Positions 17,963 through 25,698 of a stretch of 34,306 nucleotides of DNA are shown here, piece by piece. Within the stretch, counting starts at the first letter, position 1; each line of letters opens with the position of its first letter. Below the pieces are notes generated by a model. It was not told the DNA's origin. It did no database searches and saw nothing but the letters and a program-made list of their open reading frames with translations. This stretch comes from Mesorhizobium sp. WSM3626. Lineage in GTDB: Bacteria > Pseudomonadota > Alphaproteobacteria > Rhizobiales > Rhizobiaceae. Made by a program: the position numbers and the translations under genes. The DNA lies in the NCBI RefSeq assembly GCF_000513935.1, contig NZ_AZUY01000061.1, positions 1 to 34,306 of the forward strand. The letters run 5' to 3'.

Positions 17963-18456
17963 GCCGCGGTCCTCCGGCCGGTTCCGGCAAGGTGTTGCCG
18001 GGCCTCCAGAACGGCCTCGACGATGCCGCCATAGGCCGCGCAGCGGCAGATGTTGCCGCTCAGCCCCTCGCGAATACGCTCGGGATCGTCTCCAGCCTGT
18101 CCTTCGGCGATCAGGCCGAGCGTGCTCATGATCTGGCCGGGTGTGCAGAAGCCGCACTGGAAGCCGTCATGGGCGATGAAGGCGGCCTGCACCGGATGCA
18201 GTTCTTCACCGTGAGCGACGCCTTCGATGGTCAGCACCTCGGCGCCGTCATGGCTGACCGCCAGCGCGAGGCAAGAATTAATGCGCTTGCCGTCGACCAG
18301 CACCGTGCAGGCGCCGCACTGGCCGCGGTCGCAGCCCTTCTTGGTGCCGGAGAGCTCAAGCCGCTCGCGCAGCAGGTCGAGCAAGGTGACGCGGGTGTCG
18401 ACCTCGAGTTCGTGTCGGTATCCATTGACGGTAAGCGAGATGGGAAGGGTGGTCAT
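17959..18456 (-). CDS. [2Fe-2S] subunit of molybdenum hydroxylase, set 2
   Basis: 165 residues. Cluster ligands are C42, C47, C50 and C62 in the ferredoxin domain (GCDRGQCGACT) and C101, C104, C137 and C139 in the helical domain (QCGFCTPGQ, ICRC). No Tat or Sec signal is present. It is the first gene of the locus, reading from the TATAAT box at 18603-18608 with a leader of about 140 bases. The C-terminus is a short basic tail (HLAGTGRRTAA). Confidence 0.93.
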   Translation of the reverse strand: MTTLPISLTVNGYRHELEVDTRVTLLDLLRERLELSGTKKGCDRGQCGACTVLVDGKRINSCLALAVSHDGAEVLTIEGVAHGEELHPVQAAFIAHDGFQCGFCTPGQIMSTLGLIAEGQAGDDPERIREGLSGNICRCAAYGGIVEAVLEARQHLAGTGRRTAA

Positions 18457-18511
18457 GGGCGTCTGGCTCCAGTTGCTTGACGCTGAGGGGGATGATCTGG
18501 CGCTTGGGAGG
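18452..18511 (-). repeat. Duplicated leader, copy 2 (before set 2)
   Basis: Partner of the block at 14563-14620. 33 bases are identical, followed by about 25 similar bases with a small insertion. It includes the Shine-Dalgarno site GGAG, 10 bases before the ATG. Confidence 0.85.
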
Positions 18512-18602
18512 GGAAGGACAAGGTCAGGCGGCAGCCAATCCGCCGCGGGTGGGGAAGGTGACAGCTTGCGGCTTCGAAAGGCGTGACATACCGGGCTTCC
18601 TG

Positions 18603-18608
18603 ATTATA
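18603..18608 (-). promoter_or_regulatory. -10 box of the molybdoenzyme operon promoter
   Basis: Read on the minus strand this is a consensus TATAAT. The -35 region 17 bases upstream is weak (GTTTTA) and lies at the edge of the 20-bp palindrome at 18628-18647. A protein bound there would block polymerase. Confidence 0.6.
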
Positions 18609-18627
18609 TGATAAAGGTGCTCCACTA

Positions 18628-18647
18628 AAACGGAGGCGCCTCCGTTT
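18628..18647. promoter_or_regulatory. 20-bp perfect palindrome, probable TetR operator
   Basis: AAACGGAGGCGCCTCCGTTT is a perfect inverted repeat with no spacer. It lies between the divergent tetR and molybdoenzyme genes, about 20 bases upstream of the TATAAT box. Size, symmetry and position fit a TetR-family site that represses both directions. Confidence 0.75.
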
Positions 18648-18707
18648 ATTTACGTGGGGGCTGGCCGGGCATGGTTCAAGCCCCCATATCCCTGGTGGAG
18701 AAAAAAA

Positions 18708-19325
18708 TTGGCTTTTGAGCCCGTCACAACCGTCGACCAAAAACCCGCCGCCGCCGACAAACCGCTGCGCGCGGATGCCCAGCGCAACCGCGACCGGCTG
18801 GCCGAGGTCGCGGCGGCCGTGTTTGCCGAGCGCGGCATCGATGCCTCGCTGGAGGAGATCGCGCGCCGCGCCGGCGTCGGCATCGGCACGCTCTACCGGC
18901 ATTTCCCGACGCGCGAACATCTGGTCGAGGTGGTCTACCGCCGCGAGGCGGAGGCGCTATGCGCTGCGGCCGGCGAGCTTGCGGCAAAACATCCCTCCGA
19001 TGTCGCTCTGGAAGAGTGGATGCGCCGCTTCGTCGACTATATCGCCACCAAGCGCGGCCTGGCGACCAGCCTGCGCATCCTGTTCACCACCAATTCGGGG
19101 CTGTTCTCCGACACGTCGGGTAGGGTTTCGCAGGCCTTGCGGCAACTGGTCGAGGCGGCGGTGGCCGACGGCACGATCCGCGGCGACGTCGATGCCTCCG
19201 ACGTGCTGCATGCGCTCGGCGGCATCTATTCGGCACCCGACACGCCTGAGTGGCGCGACCGTTCGCGCCGGTTGGTGAAGCTGTTGATGGACGGCTTGCG
19301 GTTCGGGGCAGGGAAGGCCGGGTGA
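18708..19325 (+). CDS. TetR-family transcriptional regulator
   Basis: About 205 residues. The N-terminal helix-turn-helix lies at about 25-70: RNRDRLAEVAAAVFAERG, ASLEEIARRAGVGIGTLYRHFP, TREHLVEVVY. The C-terminal ligand domain resembles the SbtR-like C-terminal domain (TSLRILFTTNSGLFSDT, GDVDASDVLHALGGIY). I chose the TTG at 18708 because GGTGGAG (18694-18700) is 7 bases upstream. The frame stays open to a GTG at 18654, but that would add an odd Trp/Pro-rich stretch and start close to the operator. It is divergent from the molybdoenzyme genes and likely represses them until an aldehyde or other ligand binds. Confidence 0.88.
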   Translation: MAFEPVTTVDQKPAAADKPLRADAQRNRDRLAEVAAAVFAERGIDASLEEIARRAGVGIGTLYRHFPTREHLVEVVYRREAEALCAAAGELAAKHPSDVALEEWMRRFVDYIATKRGLATSLRILFTTNSGLFSDTSGRVSQALRQLVEAAVADGTIRGDVDASDVLHALGGIYSAPDTPEWRDRSRRLVKLLMDGLRFGAGKAG

Positions 19326-19379
19326 ACGGGGATAATGGCCGCGCAACCGTAAGCGACAGGATGATTTGAGGGGCATTCA

Positions 19380-20378
19380 ATGTATGTAGGCCGTTCCTAC
19401 AAGGTGGTCGATTTCGCGCTGTGGTCGCGGCGCAGCGTGCTCTACATGGTGGTGGTGAGCGGGCTGGCCGTGGCGGCCTACCGCCTGCCGGGCATTGCCG
19501 GATTCTCGGTGCCATGGTCGGTGGTGCTGGTGCTCGGCACCACGGTATCGCTCGTCGCCGGCTTCAAGAATTCGCAGGTGCTCACCCGCAGCGGTGAGGC
19601 GCTGCAGGCTTTCACGCAGATCACCGCCAGCAGCCGGATGTGGTCCAATTTCTGCCGGGACTTCCTCGATGCGCCGACGGCTCGGCAGCTCATCTACCGC
19701 CACATCGCCTGGATGACGGCGCTGCGATACGCGCTGCGGCGGCCGATGCCGTGGGAATCGATGGGGAAGGCCGCCAATATCGAATACCGGCGGCGTTACC
19801 ACATCCAGGAGGACGGGGGCTCGATCGCCGACGAATTGCGCCCGCTGCTGGGCGACCAGACCGTTGATGTCGTGAAATCGCCTCGTCCGGCGATAGCCTT
19901 GCTCGAATTGCAGTCGGTCCAGGTCAACGGGCTGCTCAAGGACGCCAAGGTTCCGGCGCAGGTCTATGTCGAACTGACGAAGCTGATCCGCGACTTCCAC
20001 GACCAGCAGGCGCGCTGCGACCGCATCAAGAACAATCCCTATCCCCGGCAATACGCCATAGTCAGTTCCATGTTCGTCATGATCTTCTGCACGCTGCTGC
20101 CGTTCGGCGTGGTTCCGGTCTTCGCCGACATGGGCAAACTGGACGGAATGCTCGGCTCGATCGCCATCTGGCTGACGATTCCGTTCAGCACGCTGCTGGG
20201 CTGGGCCTACATGTCCCTCGACCAGGTCGGCGAGAGCAGCGCCAACCCTTTCGAGGGCAACGCCAACGATGTGCCGATCTCGCAAATCTGCCGCGACATC
20301 GAGATCGAGATGCGCGCCGGGCTCGGCGAGAGCGACCTTCCCAAGCCCTTGCTGCCGGTCAATGACATCGCGATGTGA
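19380..20378 (+). CDS. Bestrophin-like anion channel (RFP-TM/UPF0187 family)
   Basis: 332 residues. Hydrophobic segments occur at about 20-45, 50-65, 225-250 and 255-275. Family marks are the N-terminal membrane pair with WSVVLVLGTTVSLVAGFKNS, the cytoplasmic RxxRW-like helices, YPRQYAIVSSMFVMIFC, and the C-terminal NPFEGNANDVPISQICRDIEIEMR. Bacterial bestrophins form pentameric channels; KpBest is cation-selective, and others may pass anions. GAGGGG lies just before the ATG. It is monocistronic, converging on the small gene at 20394. Confidence 0.88.
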   Translation: MYVGRSYKVVDFALWSRRSVLYMVVVSGLAVAAYRLPGIAGFSVPWSVVLVLGTTVSLVAGFKNSQVLTRSGEALQAFTQITASSRMWSNFCRDFLDAPTARQLIYRHIAWMTALRYALRRPMPWESMGKAANIEYRRRYHIQEDGGSIADELRPLLGDQTVDVVKSPRPAIALLELQSVQVNGLLKDAKVPAQVYVELTKLIRDFHDQQARCDRIKNNPYPRQYAIVSSMFVMIFCTLLPFGVVPVFADMGKLDGMLGSIAIWLTIPFSTLLGWAYMSLDQVGESSANPFEGNANDVPISQICRDIEIEMRAGLGESDLPKPLLPVNDIAM

Positions 20379-20393
20379 GGCAGGAGCAGGCGC

Positions 20394-20651
20394 CTAGCGG
20401 CGGGAGATCACCCGCAGCCAGGGCGCCAGGTGGAAAGCGCTCATCAGCAGGTACATGGCGGGCATTCCGGTCAGGATTGGGCCGGCCAGCGGCGGGGCGC
20501 CCATGCATGGCATGGCGGTATCGCCGCCTTGAAGGCGGGAAAGCAGCGCCATCAGTGCGAAGGTGGGCGCTGCTGCCAGGCACAGCCAGTCGGCGATGCC
20601 ACGAGGGGCGGCATTTTCGGCGCTGCCGATGCCGGAATGGATATCGCTCAT
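20394..20651 (-). CDS. Small two-TM protein, unknown
   Basis: 85 residues with two hydrophobic stretches, IADWLCLAAAPTFALMALLS and ILTGMPAMYLLMSAFHLAPWL, so probably an inner-membrane protein. I do not recognise a named family with certainty. It follows the DUF899 gene in the same direction with a 96-base gap, so the two may be co-transcribed. Codon use is like that of its neighbours. Confidence 0.7.
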   Translation of the reverse strand: MSDIHSGIGSAENAAPRGIADWLCLAAAPTFALMALLSRLQGGDTAMPCMGAPPLAGPILTGMPAMYLLMSAFHLAPWLRVISRR

Positions 20652-20747
20652 GGTCTTATTCCCTTGGTGGATTGCGACCCGTCAGGACCTGGGTCCTCGG
20701 CCCTGCCGAAGGCGGGAGAGGAACCAGGCCGGACAGGCTTGCGCCGG

Positions 20748-21494
20748 TTACTGCTTGTCCTTGTCGCGGAAGGCGGCTTCGCCGGCGGCGGACACTTCGG
20801 CCCATTTCTTGTCGGCTCCGGCTTCGTAGTTGTCGTGCCAGTTCCACCAGCTGTAGAGCGGGGTCTGCGGGTAGCCTTCGGGCGAGTCTTCCCAGACCTC
20901 CTGGCGGCCGAGCGGTGTGACGTCGAGATAGCTCCAGACGGTGCCCAACGCCTCGTCGCCGCGGTTGTTGATGAAATAGGTGCGGAAGATGCGGTCGCCA
21001 TCATGAATGAACACGTTGTGGCCGTGCCATTCGTCGACGCCGAAATCCTTGTCGAAGCTGTCGGTGATCGTGTACCAGGGCATCTCCCAGCCCATCCGTT
21101 TCTTCAGCCGCGCAATGTCGGCCTGCGGCGCGCGCGAGGCATAGGCAAGCGTGGTATTGCGGGCGTTGAGATGGGCGAGGTGGCCGACCTGGTCGGCGCC
21201 GAGCGAGCAGCCACGGCAGGCGTGCTCAGGCCAGCCATAGACGCCAGGCTCGAAGAAGGCGCGGTAGACGATCAACTGGCGGCGGCCTTCGAACAGGTCG
21301 AGCAGGCTCACCTTGCCGTCGGGGCCCTCAAAGACATAAGCCTTGTCCACTTCCGTCCATGGCATGCGCCGGCGTTCGGCCGACAGCGCGTCCCTGGCGC
21401 GCATCGTCGCCTTCTCCTTCACCAGCATCTTTTGGTGCGCGGCTTCCCAATCTTGCCGTGAAACGATCGGCGGGGTCTTCATCGTCATGGTCAT
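20748..21494 (-). CDS. DUF899 thioredoxin-like protein
   Basis: 248 residues of the DUF899 family, a thioredoxin-fold group of unknown substrate found widely in soil bacteria. Seen: W-AAHQKMLVKEKATMRARDALSAERRRMPW, the CRGC motif at 93-96 in the thioredoxin-like active position, and FVDEWHGHNVF-like histidines followed by YSYLDVTPLGR. The ATG at 21494 has AAGGAGA seven bases upstream and begins MTMTMK. The frame is open further upstream to 21698, but that extension is Arg-rich and has no ribosome binding site. Confidence 0.9.
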   Translation of the reverse strand: MTMTMKTPPIVSRQDWEAAHQKMLVKEKATMRARDALSAERRRMPWTEVDKAYVFEGPDGKVSLLDLFEGRRQLIVYRAFFEPGVYGWPEHACRGCSLGADQVGHLAHLNARNTTLAYASRAPQADIARLKKRMGWEMPWYTITDSFDKDFGVDEWHGHNVFIHDGDRIFRTYFINNRGDEALGTVWSYLDVTPLGRQEVWEDSPEGYPQTPLYSWWNWHDNYEAGADKKWAEVSAAGEAAFRDKDKQ

Positions 21495-21794
21495 TGGTCT
21501 TCTCCTTTGCCAGTCGTGGCGTCGTTGCGGTGTGGTGTTGCCTGGGCAGGTCGCGGTGCCGCAGGCGCGGCGGAATCCAAGAGATCCGGTCCGGCGCAGC
21601 AGGGGTGGCGCGCTGCGTGCTTGGCCGTATCGTTGGCCGTGTCGAGGTCGAGGTCGGTGGAAGCAGGCATCTTTTGTATCTCCCATGCGTGCCGTCATTG
21701 CCGACTCGCTGGGCCGACTTGCTGGTTGACGGTACTGACGTAAGTTAGGGCGGCTCGGTGCCGAGGTGGGAGTTACAAGTGTGACGGGATTTGA
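21495..21794. other. 300-base divergent intergenic region
   Basis: It separates the DUF899 gene (-) from the winged-helix gene (+) and must hold both promoters. The half nearest the regulator has TTGACGG (about 21724) and several TGAC repeats but no clear -10 box. I see no gene or stable palindrome. Confidence 0.5.
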
Positions 21795-23015
21795 ATGGAC
21801 TCGCTAATCACCTCGGCGGCGCTGGCGCTGGCGGCCGGCGATCCGCTCGGCGCGCTCGACCGCGTCGCCCTGCGCGAGGACGCGCCGGCGCTGGCGCTGC
21901 GCGGCATCGCCATGGCGCAGCTCGGCGACTTCGATCGCGCCAAGCTCTTGTTGCGGCGGGCCGCGCGCGCCTTCAGCCCGAAAGAGGCCGTCGCGCGCGC
22001 CAGATGCGTCGTCGCCGAGGCCGAGATCGCGCTGGTCTCGCGTGATCTCGGTTGGCCGGCCAAGGCGCTCGACGCGGCCCGCACGGCGCTGGAAAAGCAC
22101 GGCGACCGGTTGAACGCGGCGCATGCCGGCCACCTCAAGGTGCGCCGCCTGCTCCTGATCGGCCGCCTCGACGAGGCCGAGCATGTGCTGGCCGGGCTCG
22201 ACCCGGCGCCGCTTCCGCCGGCGGCCAGGGCCGCGCACGAACTCGCCGTCGCCGGCATCGCCATGCGGCGCCTGCGGACCAGGCCGGCACGCGCGGCGCT
22301 GGAGTGGGCGCGACATGCCGCCCGCAAGGCCGGCATTCCCGGCCTCATCGCCGAGGTCGACAGCGCATGGCAGGCACTGGAGACACCCGCGGCGCGATTG
22401 ATCGCGCAGGGCAGGGAGCAGCCGCTGCTGCTCGAAGAGGTCGAGGCGCTGCAGGGATCGCCGGCGCTGGTCGTCGATGCTTTCCGCTACGCCGTGCGGG
22501 TTGGGCGGACCACGGTTTCGCTGGCAAGCCGGCCTGTGCTGTTCGCCTTGGCGCGGACGCTCGCCGAAGCCTGGCCCGGGGACGTGTCGCGGGGCGACCT
22601 CGTGGCGCGGGCCTTCGGCGGTAGGCATGCCGATGAATCGCATCGCGCGCGCCTGCGCGTCGAGATCGGGCGGCTGCGCGCAGAGCTTCGCGCACTGGCC
22701 GGCATCAGCGCCACCAAGCATGGCTTCACGCTGGCGCCGCGCCAGGCGCGCGCGGTGATGGTGCTGGCGCGGCCGATCGAGGAGCGGCACGCGGCCGTGC
22801 TGGCCTTGCTGGCCGACGGCGAGGCCTGGTCGAGTTCGGCCCTGGCGCTTGCGCTTGGAACCGGCCAGCGCAGCGTGCAACGGGCGCTCGAGCCGCTTGC
22901 CGAGGCCGGTAAGGTCCAGTCCTTCGGCCATGGCCGGGCGCGCCGCTGGATGACGCCGCCGGTGGCGGGTTTCACGACCACCTTGTTACTCCCGGCGCCG
23001 CTGCCAAACGGCTAA
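21795..23015 (+). CDS. TPR-like plus C-terminal winged-helix regulator, orphan
   Basis: 406 residues. Residues 1-200 are Ala/Leu/Arg-rich helices in pairs (RGIAMAQLGDFDRAKLLLRRAARAF, LKVRRLLLIGRLDEAEHVLAGL) that look like tetratricopeptide repeats. Residues about 250-320 (RPVLFALARTLAEAWPGDVSRGDLV, DESHRARLRVEIGRLRAEL) resemble a Trans_reg_C/SARP-type winged helix. A final segment (SSALALALGTGQRSVQRALEPLAEAGKVQSFGHGRARRWM) reads as a second winged helix. It is probably a transcription factor for the next gene, 71 bases downstream on the same strand. Neither ligand nor target is shown by the sequence. Confidence 0.75.
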   Translation: MDSLITSAALALAAGDPLGALDRVALREDAPALALRGIAMAQLGDFDRAKLLLRRAARAFSPKEAVARARCVVAEAEIALVSRDLGWPAKALDAARTALEKHGDRLNAAHAGHLKVRRLLLIGRLDEAEHVLAGLDPAPLPPAARAAHELAVAGIAMRRLRTRPARAALEWARHAARKAGIPGLIAEVDSAWQALETPAARLIAQGREQPLLLEEVEALQGSPALVVDAFRYAVRVGRTTVSLASRPVLFALARTLAEAWPGDVSRGDLVARAFGGRHADESHRARLRVEIGRLRAELRALAGISATKHGFTLAPRQARAVMVLARPIEERHAAVLALLADGEAWSSSALALALGTGQRSVQRALEPLAEAGKVQSFGHGRARRWMTPPVAGFTTTLLLPAPLPNG

Positions 23016-23086
23016 GTGTGTTGATATTCAGGTGATGCCGGCCTGCAAAGGTCAGCGGGATGACGACCACACTAAAGGATCAAGAC

Positions 23087-23719
23087 ATGAAACATTCAGC
23101 GGCCGAAATTTTGAGGGAATACGGACCCTTTCCCGGTGCCAAGACGGTGGCCGGGGTGAGCTTTGACGGCAAGAACGTCTGGTTTGCCTCGGGCGACAGG
23201 CTGAACGCATTCGATCCGGAGAGCGGGCAGGCGTTGCGTTCGATCGATGTCGCGGCTCACGCCGGCACCGCCTATGACGGCCGGCATTTCTTCCAGCTCG
23301 CCAAGGACCGCATCCAGAAGATCGATCCCGACACGGGCGAGGTGCTTTCCACCATTCCGGCACCCGGCAATGGCGGCGATTCCGGTTTGACCTGGGCCGA
23401 AGGCACGCTGTGGGTCGGGCAGCACCGGGATCGCAAGATCCACCAGATCGATCCCGAGACCGGGGCGATCCTGCGCACCATCGAATCCAACCGTTTCGTC
23501 ACCGGGGTGACCTGGGTCGAGGGCGAATTGTGGCACGCCACCTGGGAAGGCGACGAAAGCGATCTGCGCCGCGTCGACCCACGGACGGGCAAGGTCCTGG
23601 AGAAGTTCGACATGCCTGCCGGCATGGGCGTCTCGGGGCTGGAGTCCGATGGCGGCGACCGCCTCTTCTGCGGCAGCGGAAACGCCGGCGTGGTGCGGGC
23701 GGTGCGCCGGCCGAAATAG
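23087..23719 (+). CDS. Six-bladed-type beta-propeller protein (PQQ/NHL-like, glutamine cyclotransferase-like)
   Basis: About 210 residues. It is built of repeats of the form GVSFDGKNVWFASGDRLNAFDPESGQALRSI, IQKIDPDTGEVLSTI, GLTWAEGTLWVGQHRDRKIHQIDPETGAILRTI and LRRVDPRTGKVLEKF, each a blade with the D-P-x-T-G turn of PQQ-like and SMP-30-like propellers. It has no signal peptide. ATG 23087 has AAAGGA seven bases upstream; an in-frame ATG at 23060 with AAAGG is also possible and adds nine residues. Function unknown. It is paired with the regulator upstream. Confidence 0.75.
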   Translation: MKHSAAEILREYGPFPGAKTVAGVSFDGKNVWFASGDRLNAFDPESGQALRSIDVAAHAGTAYDGRHFFQLAKDRIQKIDPDTGEVLSTIPAPGNGGDSGLTWAEGTLWVGQHRDRKIHQIDPETGAILRTIESNRFVTGVTWVEGELWHATWEGDESDLRRVDPRTGKVLEKFDMPAGMGVSGLESDGGDRLFCGSGNAGVVRAVRRPK

Positions 23720-23806
23720 GGACCGCGAATTTTCCCTTGGCGACTGGCCGTTGCGCGATGTCGGGCCTAGATAGGCTGGACCATCCCCCCGCAAAAGGAC
23801 CAGATC

Positions 23807-24637
23807 ATGCCCGAACAGATCACGTTGAACGACGGCGCCGCCATCCCCGCACTTGGCCTTGGCGTGTGGCAGGTCGATCACGACATCACCGCGCAGGTAG
23901 TGGGCTGGGCGATCGAGGCCGGTTACCGGCTGATCGACACCGCGCAGGGTTATCAGAACGAGGAAGGGGTCGGCGAGGCGATCCGCGCCGCCGGCGTGCC
24001 GGCAAGCGAGCTGTTCATCACCTCGAAGCTGCGCAACGGTGCTCACCAGCGCGATGCGGCGCTTCGTGCCTTCGACGACACGATGCAGAAGCTCGGCGTC
24101 GAGCAGCTCGACCTGTTCCTGATCCATTGGCCGGTGCCGAGCCAGGACAAATATATCGAGGCGTGGAAGACGCTTGTCGAACTGAAGCAGGCCGGCCGCA
24201 TTAAGTCGATCGGCGTCTCGAATTTCAATCCTGATCATCTGGAACGCATCATCGGGGAGACGGGCGTGACACCGGTCGTCAATCAGGTCGAGTTGCATCC
24301 GCGCTTCCAGCAGCGCGCGCTCAGGGAGTTTCACGCCCGGCACGACATTCATACGGAAAGCTGGAGTCCGTTGGGCAGCGGCCGCCTGCTGAGCGATCCG
24401 ACCATATCAGGCATTGCCCGCAAACACGGCAAGTCCGCCGCGCAGACGATGATCCGCTGGCATCTCCAGCAAGGGCTGATCGTCATCCCGAAATCGGTCC
24501 GCCAGGACCGTATCGCGGCCAATTTCGACGTCTTCGATTTCGAACTGGACGCGCAGGACTTGGAGACGATCGGCGGCATGGATGCGGCCGACGGCCGCAA
24601 CGGGCCGAATCCGGCGACGGCTTCCTTTTTGTTCTGA
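23807..24637 (+). CDS. Aldo/keto reductase (2,5-diketo-D-gluconate reductase-like)
   Basis: 276 residues, the normal length for AKR5-type enzymes. The catalytic tetrad is D44 (LIDTAQ), Y49 (GYQNE), K74 (TSKL) and H107 (LIHWPV). IGVSNFNPDHLERII and IPKSVRQDRIAANFDVFDFEL form the NADPH-binding part. It reduces aldehydes or ketones with NADPH in the cytoplasm. DkgA/DkgB are the nearest characterised relatives I recognise, but the substrate is open. It is separate from the propeller gene by 87 bases. Confidence 0.93.
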   Translation: MPEQITLNDGAAIPALGLGVWQVDHDITAQVVGWAIEAGYRLIDTAQGYQNEEGVGEAIRAAGVPASELFITSKLRNGAHQRDAALRAFDDTMQKLGVEQLDLFLIHWPVPSQDKYIEAWKTLVELKQAGRIKSIGVSNFNPDHLERIIGETGVTPVVNQVELHPRFQQRALREFHARHDIHTESWSPLGSGRLLSDPTISGIARKHGKSAAQTMIRWHLQQGLIVIPKSVRQDRIAANFDVFDFELDAQDLETIGGMDAADGRNGPNPATASFLF

Positions 24638-24641
24638 GTGT

Positions 24642-24703
24642 GCGAAGTTGCCGATCTCCCCCCTCGTGGGGGAGATGCCCGGCAGGGCAGAGGGGGGCAC
24701 TGT
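24642..24703. repeat. GC-rich palindromic repeat, left arm around the DUF559 gene
   Basis: 62 nt; the arm at 25121-25182 is its inverse with 56 of 62 identical. It contains a hairpin ATCTCCCCC / GGGGGAGAT around a CTCGT loop, then a smaller GCCC/GGGC stem. It begins right after the aldo/keto reductase gene and ends 12 bases before the DUF559 stop. Confidence 0.85.
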
Positions 24704-24715
24704 CCCGCCGGCCTC

Positions 24716-25087
24716 TCAGTCCGTACCACCCAAACCCGCCACGATGACAATATGCTGGCAGACATTGTCGATGTCGCGGATGACATCGTCATTCCAAAAC
24801 CGGAGCACGGTCCAGCCGTCCTGTTCCAGCCGCGTCGTCCTGAAGGTGTCGGCCGCTGCAAGCTCTGCGTCGCCGTGCTGCGATCCATCGAGTTCGACGA
24901 CGAGCTTCTTCTGCGGGCACGCAAAGTCGGCGATATAGCCGGCAATAGGAAATTGTCTTCGAAAGCCAAGCCCCATCAGCCGATGCGCGCGAAGTTCATT
25001 CCAGAGCTTTAACTCCGCGTCGGTCATGACCTTGCGCATCGATCGAGCGTTTGCGCGGTTTTGTGGGGGCAATGGCGTATGCGGCAT
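24716..25087 (-). CDS. DUF559 endonuclease-like protein (Vsr-related PD-(D/E)XK fold)
   Basis: 123 residues. The pattern is ARSMRKVMTDAELKLWNELR, the helix typical of DUF559, then GLGFRRQFPIAGYIADFACPQKKLVVELDGSQH with the D...ExD metal-binding core, and GWTVLRFWNDDVI. This is related to very short patch repair endonucleases; cleavage activity is inferred. The start at 25087 has no good Shine-Dalgarno site, so translation may be weak or begin inside. Inverted repeats enclose the gene at 24642-24703 and 25121-25182. It shows no functional link to the neighbours. Confidence 0.85.
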   Translation of the reverse strand: MPHTPLPPQNRANARSMRKVMTDAELKLWNELRAHRLMGLGFRRQFPIAGYIADFACPQKKLVVELDGSQHGDAELAAADTFRTTRLEQDGWTVLRFWNDDVIRDIDNVCQHIVIVAGLGGTD

Positions 25088-25120
25088 GGCAGCTTCGATT
25101 GTGATTGAGGTTGGCGCTCT

Positions 25121-25182
25121 ACGGCGCCCCCCTCTGTCCTGCCGGACATCTCCCCCACGAGGGGGGAGATCGGCGGCTTCGC
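25121..25182. repeat. GC-rich palindromic repeat, right arm around the DUF559 gene
   Basis: Inverse of 24642-24703. Hairpin ATCTCCCCC-ACGAG-GGGGGAGAT near its centre, and an outer block CGGCGGCTTCGC. It ends 10 bases before the stop of the next minus-strand gene. Confidence 0.85.
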
Positions 25183-25192
25183 CCTCGGCGCG

Positions 25193-25501
25193 TTAAATCC
25201 CCGACCCATCCAGCTGTTGCGCGTCGTCGCCTTCCCATGGCGCCGGCATCGAGGCGCCCCGGCTGAGATTGGCCGAGGGCATCGGCATCCAGCACTTCAG
25301 CTCCGGCTCGGCGTATTCGACGACGCGGCCGGGCGAGGAATCGGAGGCGCGCCAGCCTTCCTCACCGAACTGATCGGCGCGTGACCAGTAGGCGAGGTCG
25401 ACTTCCGCTGGCCCCTGTTCGGACGGGCGGACCGTAACGAGTATCCGGCTGCCGTCTTTTGGCGCGCTGGACATGTGGCGCCAGCGGTCGGGCTCATCCA
25501 T
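25193..25501 (-). CDS. Conserved hypothetical protein with WRxMxSAPKDG motif
   Basis: 102 residues. It starts MDEPDRWRHMSSAPKDGSRILVTVRP; the W-x-M-SAPKDG opening is common in small rhizobial and phage-related proteins. The rest is hydrophilic with aromatic residues (DLAYWSRADQFGEEGWRASD, VVEYAEPELKCWMPMP). There is no signal peptide or membrane segment. ATG at 25501 has AGGAGGAAAAACG directly upstream, a strong site; the open frame further upstream is not used. Role unknown. Confidence 0.8.
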   Translation of the reverse strand: MDEPDRWRHMSSAPKDGSRILVTVRPSEQGPAEVDLAYWSRADQFGEEGWRASDSSPGRVVEYAEPELKCWMPMPSANLSRGASMPAPWEGDDAQQLDGSGI

Positions 25502-25698
25502 CGTTTTTCCTCCTGCCTTGCTGTGGGATGAAGTGTCGCCTCGCCATCGGAGGCGGTCAACCCAAACTTTGCACGACCCATCCTGTTTCGATGGGCTGCT
25601 CGTTCCGCCGGTCCGCGGGAAATGTAAGATTTGTAGGATTGCACCAGCCGTCTTCGTCCTTGATCTGGCGATGGTCGCCGGAACAAGGAGAGGCACTC

